Shown: positions 43,533 through 51,606 of the stretch, one piece after another
Layout: the number at the start of each line of letters is the position of its first letter
Numbering within the stretch: the stretch's first letter is position 1
Assembly (NCBI GenBank): GCA_036825615.1
Contig: DAISXY010000001.1
Location: 1 to 64,000, forward strand
Direction: 5' to 3'
Length of the DNA: 64,000 nucleotides
Source: JAICXG01 sp036825615
Lineage (GTDB): Bacteria; Verrucomicrobiota; Verrucomicrobiia; Chthoniobacterales; UBA10450
Notes under the pieces: model-generated
Databases searched by the model: none
Told to the model about the DNA's origin: nothing
What the model saw: only the letters and a program-made list of their open reading frames with translations
Translations under genes and position numbers: made by a program

Positions 43533-44606
43533 ATGATGACATCGCTCTTTGCACTGATTCTGGCCGGGGGCAGCGGCGAACGTTTCTGGCCCCTGAGCCG
43601 GCGCGCCCGGCCCAAGCAGTTGTTGCGACTGGTCTCCGATAAAACCTTACTCGAGGAAACGATCGCGCGACTCGAGGGACTGGTGCCGCGCGAGCGCATC
43701 CTTGTTCTCACCAATGTCGATCAGGAAAAAGCGGTGCGCGAGTTGTTACCCGATCTGCCGGAGGAAAACATCGTCGCCGAACCGGCCAAGCGCGACACCG
43801 CCGCGGCGGTCGCCCTCGCCACGACCTGGGTGACGATACGCGATCATCAGGCGACGATGCTCGTGCTGCCGGCCGATCACGTCATCAGCAATCGGGCCGC
43901 GTTTCAGGAGACGATGCGGAGCGCGGCACGGGCGGCGGAAGCGACCGGTGCGCTCGTGACGATCGGCATCAAGCCGACCTGGCCTTGTCCCGGATATGGC
44001 TACATCGAGCAGGGGGCGCAGGTGACGCTCCCGGGCCGACCCCTGCCTAACGAGATCTTTCGCGTCCTGCGCTTCCGTGAAAAACCGAACGCGGAATTGG
44101 CCGACAGCTTTGTCCGACAGGGCACCTTCCGCTGGAACGCCGGCATCTTTGTCTGGTCGGTGCCGACGGTTTTGAGCGAGTTCAACCGGCACGCACCGGA
44201 GCTGGCTGATTTCATCTCGCAAATGCGCGCACCCGGACAGTGGGACAAGGTGCTGCGCAACCGGTTCCGCGAACTACCCATCATTTCCTTCGACTACGCG
44301 ATCATGGAAAAGGCCGATCGTGTTCTCATGGTCGAGGCGAGCTTTGACTGGGATGATGTCGGCAGCTGGCGCGCGGTTGCTGCTTATCTCGGGAAAGACG
44401 AACACGCCAACGCGGCGAACTGCGACGTCACCACATTTCAGGCCAGCGATAACATCGTCTTCAACGAAGAGGGAGGAAAGGTCGCACTCCTGGGCGTGCA
44501 TAACCTGATCGTGGTGCGCGATGGCGACACCCTGCTGATCTGTAACCGGCGGGACGCGGAGAAGATCAAGGTGCTGGTGAGCAAGCTGCCGCCGGAGCTG
44601 CAATGA
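43533..44606 (+). CDS. manC: Mannose-1-phosphate guanylyltransferase
   Basis: Forms GDP-mannose from mannose-1-phosphate and GTP for surface polysaccharides. The NTP-transferase domain begins FALILAGGSGERFWPLSR with RARPKQLL (pyrophosphorylase signature, residues ~6-31), and EPAKRDTAAAVALA, VLPADHVI, FREKPN and WNAGIFVW follow. YAIMEKA and FDWDDVGSWRAV complete the catalytic domain. The C-terminal part has the beta-helix-like HNLIVVRDGDTLLIC. At 357 aa it is the single-domain form without a phosphomannose-isomerase cupin. ATG 43533 or 43536 may be used. ruvX and truA follow on the same strand. Confidence 0.94.
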   Translation: MMTSLFALILAGGSGERFWPLSRRARPKQLLRLVSDKTLLEETIARLEGLVPRERILVLTNVDQEKAVRELLPDLPEENIVAEPAKRDTAAAVALATTWVTIRDHQATMLVLPADHVISNRAAFQETMRSAARAAEATGALVTIGIKPTWPCPGYGYIEQGAQVTLPGRPLPNEIFRVLRFREKPNAELADSFVRQGTFRWNAGIFVWSVPTVLSEFNRHAPELADFISQMRAPGQWDKVLRNRFRELPIISFDYAIMEKADRVLMVEASFDWDDVGSWRAVAAYLGKDEHANAANCDVTTFQASDNIVFNEEGGKVALLGVHNLIVVRDGDTLLICNRRDAEKIKVLVSKLPPELQ

Positions 44607-44636
44607 ACCTCGAGAACATCTGTAACGCGCGCGTTC

Positions 44637-45098
44637 ATGCCTAACGACATGAAGCGGATAATGGGAATCGATTACGGCAGCGCACGAATCGGGATTGCGC
44701 TCTCCGACGAGCTGCAAGTGCTGGCGCATCCGGCGGAGACGATCACGCTCGGCAAAGGGATTGATCCGATCGCGCGCGTTGCCAGGCTTGTGGAGGAGAA
44801 AAATGTGGAGCGAATCATTGTCGGGTTACCGCGGCACATGAACGGCACCCGCGGGGAGTCGGCGGCGAAAGCGCAGGCCTTTGCCGAAGAATTGCGAGCG
44901 CGGGTGAGCTGCGAGGTGCAAACCTGGGATGAGCGACTCTCGACCGTGGCGGCCCATCGCTCGCTTCGTGACGCCGGCAAAAGGAGCCGGCAAACCCGCG
45001 AGTATATCGACCAGGTTGCCGCCCAGCTCGTTCTTCAAAGTTATCTCGACAGTCTCGAGCTCAAGCGGAGCGGCGCCGCGCCGGAGTTCGGTGCCTGA
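44637..45098 (+). CDS. ruvX: RuvX/YqgF-family Holliday-junction resolvase-like nuclease
   Basis: An RNase-H-fold protein for pre-16S rRNA maturation or junction resolution. The 153 aa include the first acidic motif MGIDYGSARIGIALSD, the region IIVGLPRHMNGTRGESA, the second acidic residue in VQTWDERLSTVAA, and RQTREYIDQVAAQLVLQSYLD with the third. All three catalytic carboxylates expected of the family are present. ATG 44637 or 44649 may start translation. The gene overlaps truA by 8 nt. Confidence 0.93.
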   Translation: MPNDMKRIMGIDYGSARIGIALSDELQVLAHPAETITLGKGIDPIARVARLVEEKNVERIIVGLPRHMNGTRGESAAKAQAFAEELRARVSCEVQTWDERLSTVAAHRSLRDAGKRSRQTREYIDQVAAQLVLQSYLDSLELKRSGAAPEFGA

Positions 45099-45876
45099 CG
45101 AAAGGCAGCGGCGCAACGTAAACGCCGTCCGTCGCGCAAAATTCATCATCGCCTATGACGGCGGCGCCTTCTCCGGCTGGCAAAGCCAGATTGATGGCAA
45201 TGCCATCCAGGACCACATCGAACGCGCGCTCGCAAAAATCGCCGGGACGACAATCCGCCTTCATGGCGCCGGTCGAACCGATGCCGGCGTGCATGCCCTC
45301 GGCCAATGCGCGCATGCCGATCTCAAGACGCGACTGGCGCCGATGGCACTGCGCGCAGCGCTGAATGCTTCGCTGCCACCGACAATTCGGATTCTCCGTT
45401 GTTCGTTCGTTCCGGCATCCTTTCATGCTCGATTCAGCGCCCTCGGAAAAGTTTATCGCTACCGGATTGCGAACGGGTCGATTCTCTCCCCGTTCGAGAT
45501 CGGGCGTGCCTGGCATGTCCCCGTCCTGCTTGATCGCGAGCAACTGCGCGCCTGCGCCGCGATCTTTGCCGGCCGGCATGATTTCGCCGGGTTCGCGGCC
45601 AATCGCGGGAAGCCCGTCGACTCCACTGTCCGCACCATCCGCGTCGTCCACGTGCGCGCCGCCTCAGGCATTGTGACACTGGATTTCGATGGCGAGGGTT
45701 TCCTTTACAAGATGGTGCGAATGGCGGTTGGGGCGATTGTGCAATGCGCTCGCGGCAAAATCAGCATTGCTGAAATTCGCGAGCATCTTTGGGCCGGGAC
45801 TCGGCCCTCGACCCGGATTGTTGCCCCGGCGGCCGGCCTGACGCTCGTTCGGGTACGGTATTCCAACAATTCCTGA
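45091..45876 (+). CDS. truA: tRNA pseudouridine(38-40) synthase
   Basis: Converts U38-U40 of the tRNA anticodon arm to pseudouridine. The reading frame shows FIIAYDGGAFSGWQSQ, the catalytic aspartate in GAGRTDAGVHALGQCAH, FHARFSALGKVYRYRI, HDFAGFAANRG and FLYKMVRMAVGAIV, as in TruA. The open frame starts at 44929, but that part lies over ruvX in another frame. GTG 45091, preceded by CGGAG, gives a normal length of about 262 aa and overlaps the ruvX stop, which indicates translational coupling. Confidence 0.95.
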   Translation: MPDERQRRNVNAVRRAKFIIAYDGGAFSGWQSQIDGNAIQDHIERALAKIAGTTIRLHGAGRTDAGVHALGQCAHADLKTRLAPMALRAALNASLPPTIRILRCSFVPASFHARFSALGKVYRYRIANGSILSPFEIGRAWHVPVLLDREQLRACAAIFAGRHDFAGFAANRGKPVDSTVRTIRVVHVRAASGIVTLDFDGEGFLYKMVRMAVGAIVQCARGKISIAEIREHLWAGTRPSTRIVAPAAGLTLVRVRYSNNS

Positions 45877-45929
45877 TTTTATGGCAAAAGCGAAAACCAT
45901 AGATCGGTCTTGGCAGAGGAATTGCTCGT

Positions 45930-48900
45930 GTGGTGCTTCGTATGCCTTCGCCGACCGCTGCCGACGCCCTCGGCATCGCGCACCACGAAAAAGGCTCCTG
46001 CGGGCGACTGCTTGAGTGGTTGCTCAACCCCGATCATTTCCATTTCAAGCTCCTCGCCGGGTCAAGCGCGGGAGTGATCGTGATCGTGGCCGTAGCCATC
46101 ACTTTCGTCACGGCCAGTTTCGCCCATCGCAAACGCGAACAGATGCGCGCCCACAGCATCGAGGTCATGCGGCTTACCGGGGTTGTGGAAAATGACGTTT
46201 CGGCCCTGGAAAACACCTACCGCGGCCAAATCCTTGTTCGCGACGGCGCCTACCGTGAAAATTTCGAGCGACTGGAAAGCCGATTCGCAAAGCACGTCGA
46301 AGAATTAAGCGCCCTCCTCGACGATCCACAGCAGCAGCAGCGACTCTCGAAAATACGGAACAATTTCCGGAAGTGGTTTGCCAGCAGTTTGCTTATGATT
46401 TCCGATCCCCGCCGTCTTCCAAGCGGCGAGGCCGAAATCAAGGCGGCACTTTCATCGCCGGAGATCCATCAAACGCATGAGATCCTGCAAACCATCCTGC
46501 GCGAGGAACAGATCAAGTTGAACCACCGAATGGGCGATGCAGAATGGGCCGCGCGCTCGACCCAGGTGCTCAGTTTCATTCCCAATATGGAACGTGCCGC
46601 CTACGACATGCAGAAGGAGAAACGCGCATATGTGTTGAGCGGCGAGGCTGCTTTTCTCGACGCCTACAAACGGGCGACGGCTGATTTTTATACTTTCCAA
46701 GGTTACCTCGCTGTTCTCGTGGCCAACGACCCGCGGCAGGCATCGCAGCTCAACGCAATTCGCGACGCACTGGAAGCCTGGGTGACCGAGAGCGCGTTGC
46801 CCGAAATCCAAGCCAGGCGCACCGGCACCTCGCGCTCCGAGCCGAGCCGTGGGCCGCGCGGTCAAGAGCTGATGAACTCGGTTCGCCGGGTGATGGAGCA
46901 GTTTGAAAATGAACAACTCGAGCTCTATCGAACTCGCTCCGCGGCCGCGGAACGTGACCGCGTTCTCCGCGTCTGGATGCTCAACCTCGGTTGCGCTCTG
47001 GCCGCGGTGTTGCTGATCGCGTCCAGTAGCTACAATTTCGTGCTCTACCGGCGTCAGCTAAAAAAAGTGCATGGCGCCGATACCCGCATCCGCGCCGTCC
47101 TGGACCACATTTTTGATGGGATGATCGCGATCGACGACAGCGGCGCGATCAATTCGATGAATCCCTCGGCCCAGCGAATGTTTGGCTACAAGGGCAACGA
47201 ATACTTTGGCCGTAGCATCGCCGCGCTGATTCCGAAGTTTTGCCCGGGCGAGAATGATGGCGCATTGATAGACTGCGACTGGTCACAACTTGCCAGGCGC
47301 ATCGGCGCAACCACCCTTGCCCTCGCTCAAACGCGTACCAGGAGCACCTTCCCGATTGAGCTTTCCCTGACCGAACTCTCCGTCGAGCAACAACGCTTTT
47401 ACGTCGCGATCATCCGCGATACGACCGATCGCAAACGGGTCGAGGAAGCCCTCGCCGCGGAGAAGAACAGCCTCGCCGTCACGCTCGCTTCGATCGGCGA
47501 CGGAGTTATTACGACCGACTTAAAAGGCCGGATAGAGATCTGCAACAAGGCGGCGGAGATGATGACCGGCTGGCCGGCAAGCGAGGCGAGCGGCAAACCA
47601 TTGCGCACCGTTTTCGCGATTGCCGCCGATCCTGCCACGCAACAAAAGCGAAACGGCTCCACCGGCTACCGCAGTGAAGCCGAGGCGATCCTGCTCGGCA
47701 CACCAGAACGCGCAACTCTCACTTCGCGCGACGGTGTCGAACGGCTCATCGAGCAGGCGGCCTCGCCCATTCGCGGCGCGAAAAATGAAATTTGCGGCGT
47801 CGTTCTCGTCTTCCGCGACATCACTGAGCGGGAGCGCGACGCGGCCGAGCGGCGCAAGGCCGAGGCGCTCGACCAGCTCGGTCTGCTGGCCGGCGGCATC
47901 GCGCATGATTTCAACAACCTGCTCACCGCCGTCATCGGCAACATCTCGCTCGTCTCCATGTTACTGCCGCCCGACGACCAGAAGCAGGGCCGGCTCGAGG
48001 ACGCGCGCAACGCCTCGATGCGCGCGCGCGACCTTGCCCAGCAGCTTCTCACTTTCGCGAAAGGCGGCGCGCCCATTAAGCAGAACGCCTCTATTGCCGA
48101 TCTCGTCCAGGAGACAGTCAGCTTTTCGCTTCGTGGTTCGCACGTGCGCAGCAATCTCACGATCGATCCCGATCTTTGGAGCGGGGAATTTGATCCCGGG
48201 CAAATCAGTCAGGTCATTGCCAATCTCGTCGTTAATGCCGAGCAAGCGATGCCGAAAGGCGGCACACTTTATGTGAGTTGCGACAATCATGCTCACACCC
48301 CGCTCGATGGCACGCCGGCAATGGAGCTGCCGGCCGGCGATTACATCCGTATCCGGGTGCGCGACGAGGGTCTCGGGATTCCCCAGGACTGTCTCAAGCG
48401 CATCTTCGATCCCTATTTCACCACCAAGGCGAAGGGGAGCGGACTCGGCCTCGCCACCTGCTACTCGATTGTGAAGAATCACAACGGCCTCATCACGGTG
48501 GAATCGGAGCTGCACTGCGGTTCCACCTTTACCGTCTACCTCCCGGCGGCGCGGCACGGGGCGGTCGAAATCGAGCCGGTTCGGCCGGCCGAGCAGCCGT
48601 TGCAAGGCTCGGGTCGCGTCCTTGTGGTGGATGACGAGGAAGCCATCCGCATGCTGGTTGAGTGCACCCTCAGTCAGCTCGGCTACGAAGTGAGTGCGGC
48701 CGAAACCGCATTGCGTGGCATCGAACTTTACCGCGAAGCGCTCGCCTGCGGAGAGCGCTTCGATCTGGTAATCCTCGATCTCACCCTCCCCGGCGGCATG
48801 GGTGGAAAAGAAGCGCTCACCAAGTTAATCGAGATCGACCCGACCGTGAATGCAATCGTCTCGAGCGGATACGCGATGGACGCAACCATGAGCCGTTATC

Positions 48901-49031
48901 AGGACTTTGGCTTTCGCGGCATGATCGCGAAGCCGTACCAGGCGGCTGAGTTAGCCCGAAAGGTTTACGAGATGATTGAAGCCGATCGGCAACCGCCGAG
49001 TCGGCTGCCCGAGTTGCAACACGCCTGCTGA
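45930..49031 (+). CDS. Hybrid sensor histidine kinase with double CHASE3-like sensor, two PAS domains and receiver
   Basis: The protein has 1033 aa. TM1 is GVIVIVAVAITFVTASFAH (~48-66). A periplasmic helical region contains two CHASE3-like parts (TGVVENDVSALENTYRGQI and RAAYDMQKEKRAYVLSG). TM2 is LNLGCALAAVLLIASSSYNF (~350-370). PAS1 starts RIRAVLDHIFDGMIAIDDSG and PAS2 starts AVTLASIGDGVITTDLKGR. The HisKA H-box is GIAHDFNNLLTAVIGN, with the phospho-acceptor His near residue 657. The ATPase domain has the N-box NLVVNAEQAMP and G-box EGLGIP...GSGLGLATCYSIV. A C-terminal receiver has VLVVDDEEAIRML and the acceptor Asp in LVILDLTLPGG. The stimulus is unknown. It lies between truA and nuoB on the same strand. 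Confidence 0.93.
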   Translation: MVLRMPSPTAADALGIAHHEKGSCGRLLEWLLNPDHFHFKLLAGSSAGVIVIVAVAITFVTASFAHRKREQMRAHSIEVMRLTGVVENDVSALENTYRGQILVRDGAYRENFERLESRFAKHVEELSALLDDPQQQQRLSKIRNNFRKWFASSLLMISDPRRLPSGEAEIKAALSSPEIHQTHEILQTILREEQIKLNHRMGDAEWAARSTQVLSFIPNMERAAYDMQKEKRAYVLSGEAAFLDAYKRATADFYTFQGYLAVLVANDPRQASQLNAIRDALEAWVTESALPEIQARRTGTSRSEPSRGPRGQELMNSVRRVMEQFENEQLELYRTRSAAAERDRVLRVWMLNLGCALAAVLLIASSSYNFVLYRRQLKKVHGADTRIRAVLDHIFDGMIAIDDSGAINSMNPSAQRMFGYKGNEYFGRSIAALIPKFCPGENDGALIDCDWSQLARRIGATTLALAQTRTRSTFPIELSLTELSVEQQRFYVAIIRDTTDRKRVEEALAAEKNSLAVTLASIGDGVITTDLKGRIEICNKAAEMMTGWPASEASGKPLRTVFAIAADPATQQKRNGSTGYRSEAEAILLGTPERATLTSRDGVERLIEQAASPIRGAKNEICGVVLVFRDITERERDAAERRKAEALDQLGLLAGGIAHDFNNLLTAVIGNISLVSMLLPPDDQKQGRLEDARNASMRARDLAQQLLTFAKGGAPIKQNASIADLVQETVSFSLRGSHVRSNLTIDPDLWSGEFDPGQISQVIANLVVNAEQAMPKGGTLYVSCDNHAHTPLDGTPAMELPAGDYIRIRVRDEGLGIPQDCLKRIFDPYFTTKAKGSGLGLATCYSIVKNHNGLITVESELHCGSTFTVYLPAARHGAVEIEPVRPAEQPLQGSGRVLVVDDEEAIRMLVECTLSQLGYEVSAAETALRGIELYREALACGERFDLVILDLTLPGGMGGKEALTKLIEIDPTVNAIVSSGYAMDATMSRYQDFGFRGMIAKPYQAAELARKVYEMIEADRQPPSRLPELQHAC

Positions 49032-49094
49032 TTGCTCGCGCTCGGCCCGCGCGCCGACTTGCGCCATCCGGTCCGCCCCTTAGTTTGTCCTTGC

Positions 49095-49649
49095 ATGAAG
49101 GACACACCGTCCAAGAACCCAAAGACCGTGCCCGCCGCCTACGACTCGAAGATCGAGGGCAACGTCATCTTCACCCGACTCGATGCCGCCATGAATTGGA
49201 TGCGGAAGAATTCGCTCTGGCCCATGCCGATGGGCTTGGCCTGCTGCGCGATCGAACTGATGGCGGCCGCTTCCGCCCGCTTCGACATCGCACGGTTCGG
49301 CGCCGAAGTGATGCGCTTCTCCCCGCGGCAATGCGACGTCATGATTGTCGCCGGGACCGTGACCTACAAAATGGCTTTAGCGGTGAAACGCATTTACGAG
49401 CAAATGCCCGAACCGAAATGGGTCATCGCGATGGGCGCCTGCGCCTCGAGCGGCGGGATGTACCGATCCTATGCGGTCCTTCAGGGAATCGACCAGCTCC
49501 TGCCGGTTGACGTTTATGTCTCCGGCTGCCCGCCTCGCCCCGAGGCCTTGCTCGATGGCTTGATCAAACTCCAGGAGAAAATCACCCAGGAACGCTCGTT
49601 CGCCGCGCAAAAACCGGAGCTGCGCGACAAGGTCGAATCCTTAACCTAA
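49095..49649 (+). CDS. nuoB: NADH-quinone oxidoreductase subunit B
   Basis: NuoB carries the N2 [4Fe-4S] cluster of complex I. The visible ligands are LACCAIELM (adjacent Cys pair), MGACASSGG and VSGCPPRPEALLDGL, the complete family set. ATG 49095 gives MKDTPSKNPKT and a length of about 184 aa; the frame back to 49032 has no useful start. nuoC follows after 20 bp. nuoA is absent upstream, where the histidine kinase ends only 63 bp before. Confidence 0.96.
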   Translation: MKDTPSKNPKTVPAAYDSKIEGNVIFTRLDAAMNWMRKNSLWPMPMGLACCAIELMAAASARFDIARFGAEVMRFSPRQCDVMIVAGTVTYKMALAVKRIYEQMPEPKWVIAMGACASSGGMYRSYAVLQGIDQLLPVDVYVSGCPPRPEALLDGLIKLQEKITQERSFAAQKPELRDKVESLT

Positions 49650-49669
49650 CGAGCAAAGCTTATCACTCC

Positions 49670-50242
49670 ATGACTGATCTCCTCAAATCGGCCCGCGAGA
49701 TGCTAGGGACAAAGGTTCGCGATGAGATTCATTTTCGGGACGAGACCACCTTTGTCCTCGAGGCAAAGGATGTGCGCGAGATAGCCACCATTTGCCGGGA
49801 TGAGTTTTCTTTTGATTATCTCCTCGACATCACCAGCGTCGATAACTTCGGAACCGAGCCACGCTTTGAGATTGTCTACGAGCTTTACTCACTCTCGAAT
49901 GGAGTGCACCTGCGGCTGAAGCTCCAAATCTCAGAGGACGACCCGACGGTGGACACGGTCTCGGATATCTGGCCAACCGCGAACTGGCACGAGCGCGAGA
50001 TCTGGGACATGATGGGTCTGCGCTTCCGGGGTCATCCCGATCTGCGCCGCATCCTGATGTGGGAAGGCTACCCCTATTTCCCTTTGCGAAAAGAATTCCC
50101 GCTCGAGGGCAAGCCGAGCGAAATGCCCGATGTGGCTTTCACTTCCATCGCGCCGATGGAAGGCGGGCCCTTCGTCACCCAGCCCAGCACCGCCACGACA
50201 AAAGACCGCGAACCCCGCTCCCGCCGGCCGGAATTGGAGTAA
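49670..50242 (+). CDS. nuoC: NADH-quinone oxidoreductase subunit C
   Basis: A peripheral-arm subunit of complex I with 190 aa. The 30-kDa-subunit signature HEREIWDMMGLRFRGHPDLR (~residues 103-122) and the C-terminal YPYFPLRKEFPLEG are present, as well as FDYLLDITSVDNFG. The tail after MEGGPFVTQPS is variable. nuoD and the other subunits do not follow; the next gene is on the other strand. The complex I genes must therefore be split in this genome, or this pair belongs to a shortened set. Confidence 0.94.
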   Translation: MTDLLKSAREMLGTKVRDEIHFRDETTFVLEAKDVREIATICRDEFSFDYLLDITSVDNFGTEPRFEIVYELYSLSNGVHLRLKLQISEDDPTVDTVSDIWPTANWHEREIWDMMGLRFRGHPDLRRILMWEGYPYFPLRKEFPLEGKPSEMPDVAFTSIAPMEGGPFVTQPSTATTKDREPRSRRPELE

Positions 50243-50702
50243 GCGTCTCACGCTCTCCCGGCGAACGAGCCCGGCCAGGACATCCAGGCACTGCCCCGTG
50301 ACTAACTCCGCCCCGGCCAGTCAGTGTCTTGACGCGCGCGTAGCGTCGCTGGAACCGCAGCAATCTTGCAGCGGCGGGCGTGCTGCCGCCTAGCAGCACA
50401 ATTGCGGAAATTGCAAGCAACTCCCACATCGGAAGGGTATACCGGACCTGGTATTCGTTTAAAATGCAGTTGGCCAAAATCATTCCAAGGCCGGTGAGAT
50501 TCAACGCGATTGCAAACGAGACATTGCTTACTGCGCGTGCGCGACGAGTCACAACAAGGATCAGACCAAGGATTATCACGATGGTGAGCGATTGGCAGTA
50601 GCCATACCGTTGCCACCATCGCAGATAAGTGTGGTGGCGCGGTAATGCGACGAGCATGGCCGCATCCGTCGCCGCGGAATGATCCCACCACCTTGCGTGC
50701 AT
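50175..50702 (-). pseudogene. Probable truncated integral-membrane protein remnant
   Basis: The open frame runs from inside punA to inside nuoC. Its middle has two hydrophobic segments (LTIVIILGLILVV and LAISAIVLLGG, with ALNLTGLGMILANCI between) and a motif ENEYQVRYTLPMW-like stretch (NEYQVRYTLPMWELL). Polytopic glycosyltransferase-like membrane proteins often have such a motif near the C-terminus. The N-terminal residues before HARWWDHSAATDAAML look non-native and the C-terminal 50 residues overlap nuoC in antisense. I read this as the surviving end of a larger gene. It could also be a small membrane protein. Confidence 0.4.
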
Positions 50703-50739
50703 ACGGTTGGCTAACCCGATTACCCGCTCCGGACCAATC

Positions 50740-51603
50740 TTAAGAATTGGGTTCACCGTACTTACGGTCGAAGGAGGGGTCACTCTGGATCGAAGGTGTC
50801 GTTAGTCCGACACTCTTTGCTGAGCCTTCATCTCTGGCAAGGACGGCGAAGAGTAACCGCCTCAGCTGCTTTGCCGCGGTCTCGCCCGCGGAAAGGACCT
50901 CATTGTGGGAGAGAGTTGTGGGATTCAATCCGGCCGCCCAGTTAGCGAGGCAGGAGAAACCCGCCAGCTCGAGCCCAAACGCGCGGGCCTGGATCGCTTC
51001 ACAGACTGTTGACATGCCGACGGCATCCGCGCCTAACGAACGTAACATCTTCACCTCGGCCGGGGTTTCATACTCCGGTCCACGCAAACCGGCGTAAACA
51101 CCCTCGTGCAGGATCATGCCTTGCGCGCGCGCGGCGGCGGCGAAACGCGCGCGCCAACTCGGTGAGTAGGCGTCGGTCATGTCGATGAAGTTCGGCTTGC
51201 CGGACAATGGGCTTGTGCCGGTAAGATTCAGATGATCGGTGATTATCATCCATGATCCCGGAGTGAAGCCCGGATTAATTGCGCCGGCGGCATTCGTCAG
51301 GATAAGTCGCTCCACCCCGGCGCGGGCGAGAAAACTGACTCCGGCAGTGACTTCTCGCGCGCTGTGACCTTCGTAGAGATGGACGCGGCCCTGGGCGACA
51401 ATGACCGGCGTCCCTCCGATCTCCTCCAGCACGAAGCGCCCGACGTGACCTTTCACGCTTGAGCGCGGCAGGCCGCCGATGTCACTGTAGCGAATAACGC
51501 GGTCCCGTGCAGGCTCAGTGACTAACGAACCAAGGCCGGAACCGAGAACGATGGCAAGACGCGCGCCATATTCGCGAACCCGCCCGATCGCGTGATCTTC
51601 CAC
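50740..51603 (-). CDS. punA: Purine nucleoside phosphorylase (trimeric type)
   Basis: Splits purine nucleosides with phosphate in salvage. The 287 aa show the PNP signatures IVLGSGLGSL (residues ~17-26), SSVKGHVGRFVL, VAQGRVHLYEGHS (~69-81), LTNAAGAINPGF, AGLRGPEYETPAEVKML, the purine-binding VGMSTVCEAI and LNPTTLSHNEVL. GTG 51603 is the likely start. It lies 3 bp after the stop of the HD-domain gene, so translation is probably coupled. It is the last gene of a phoH-pgpH-punA run on the minus strand. Confidence 0.95.
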   Translation of the reverse strand: MEDHAIGRVREYGARLAIVLGSGLGSLVTEPARDRVIRYSDIGGLPRSSVKGHVGRFVLEEIGGTPVIVAQGRVHLYEGHSAREVTAGVSFLARAGVERLILTNAAGAINPGFTPGSWMIITDHLNLTGTSPLSGKPNFIDMTDAYSPSWRARFAAAARAQGMILHEGVYAGLRGPEYETPAEVKMLRSLGADAVGMSTVCEAIQARAFGLELAGFSCLANWAAGLNPTTLSHNEVLSAGETAAKQLRRLLFAVLARDEGSAKSVGLTTPSIQSDPSFDRKYGEPNS

Positions 51604-51606
51604 GCC

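Noticed and set aside
44929..45090. N-terminal extension of truA
   Set aside because: It overlaps ruvX in another frame and adds serine/arginine-rich sequence absent from TruA; GTG 45091 fits better.
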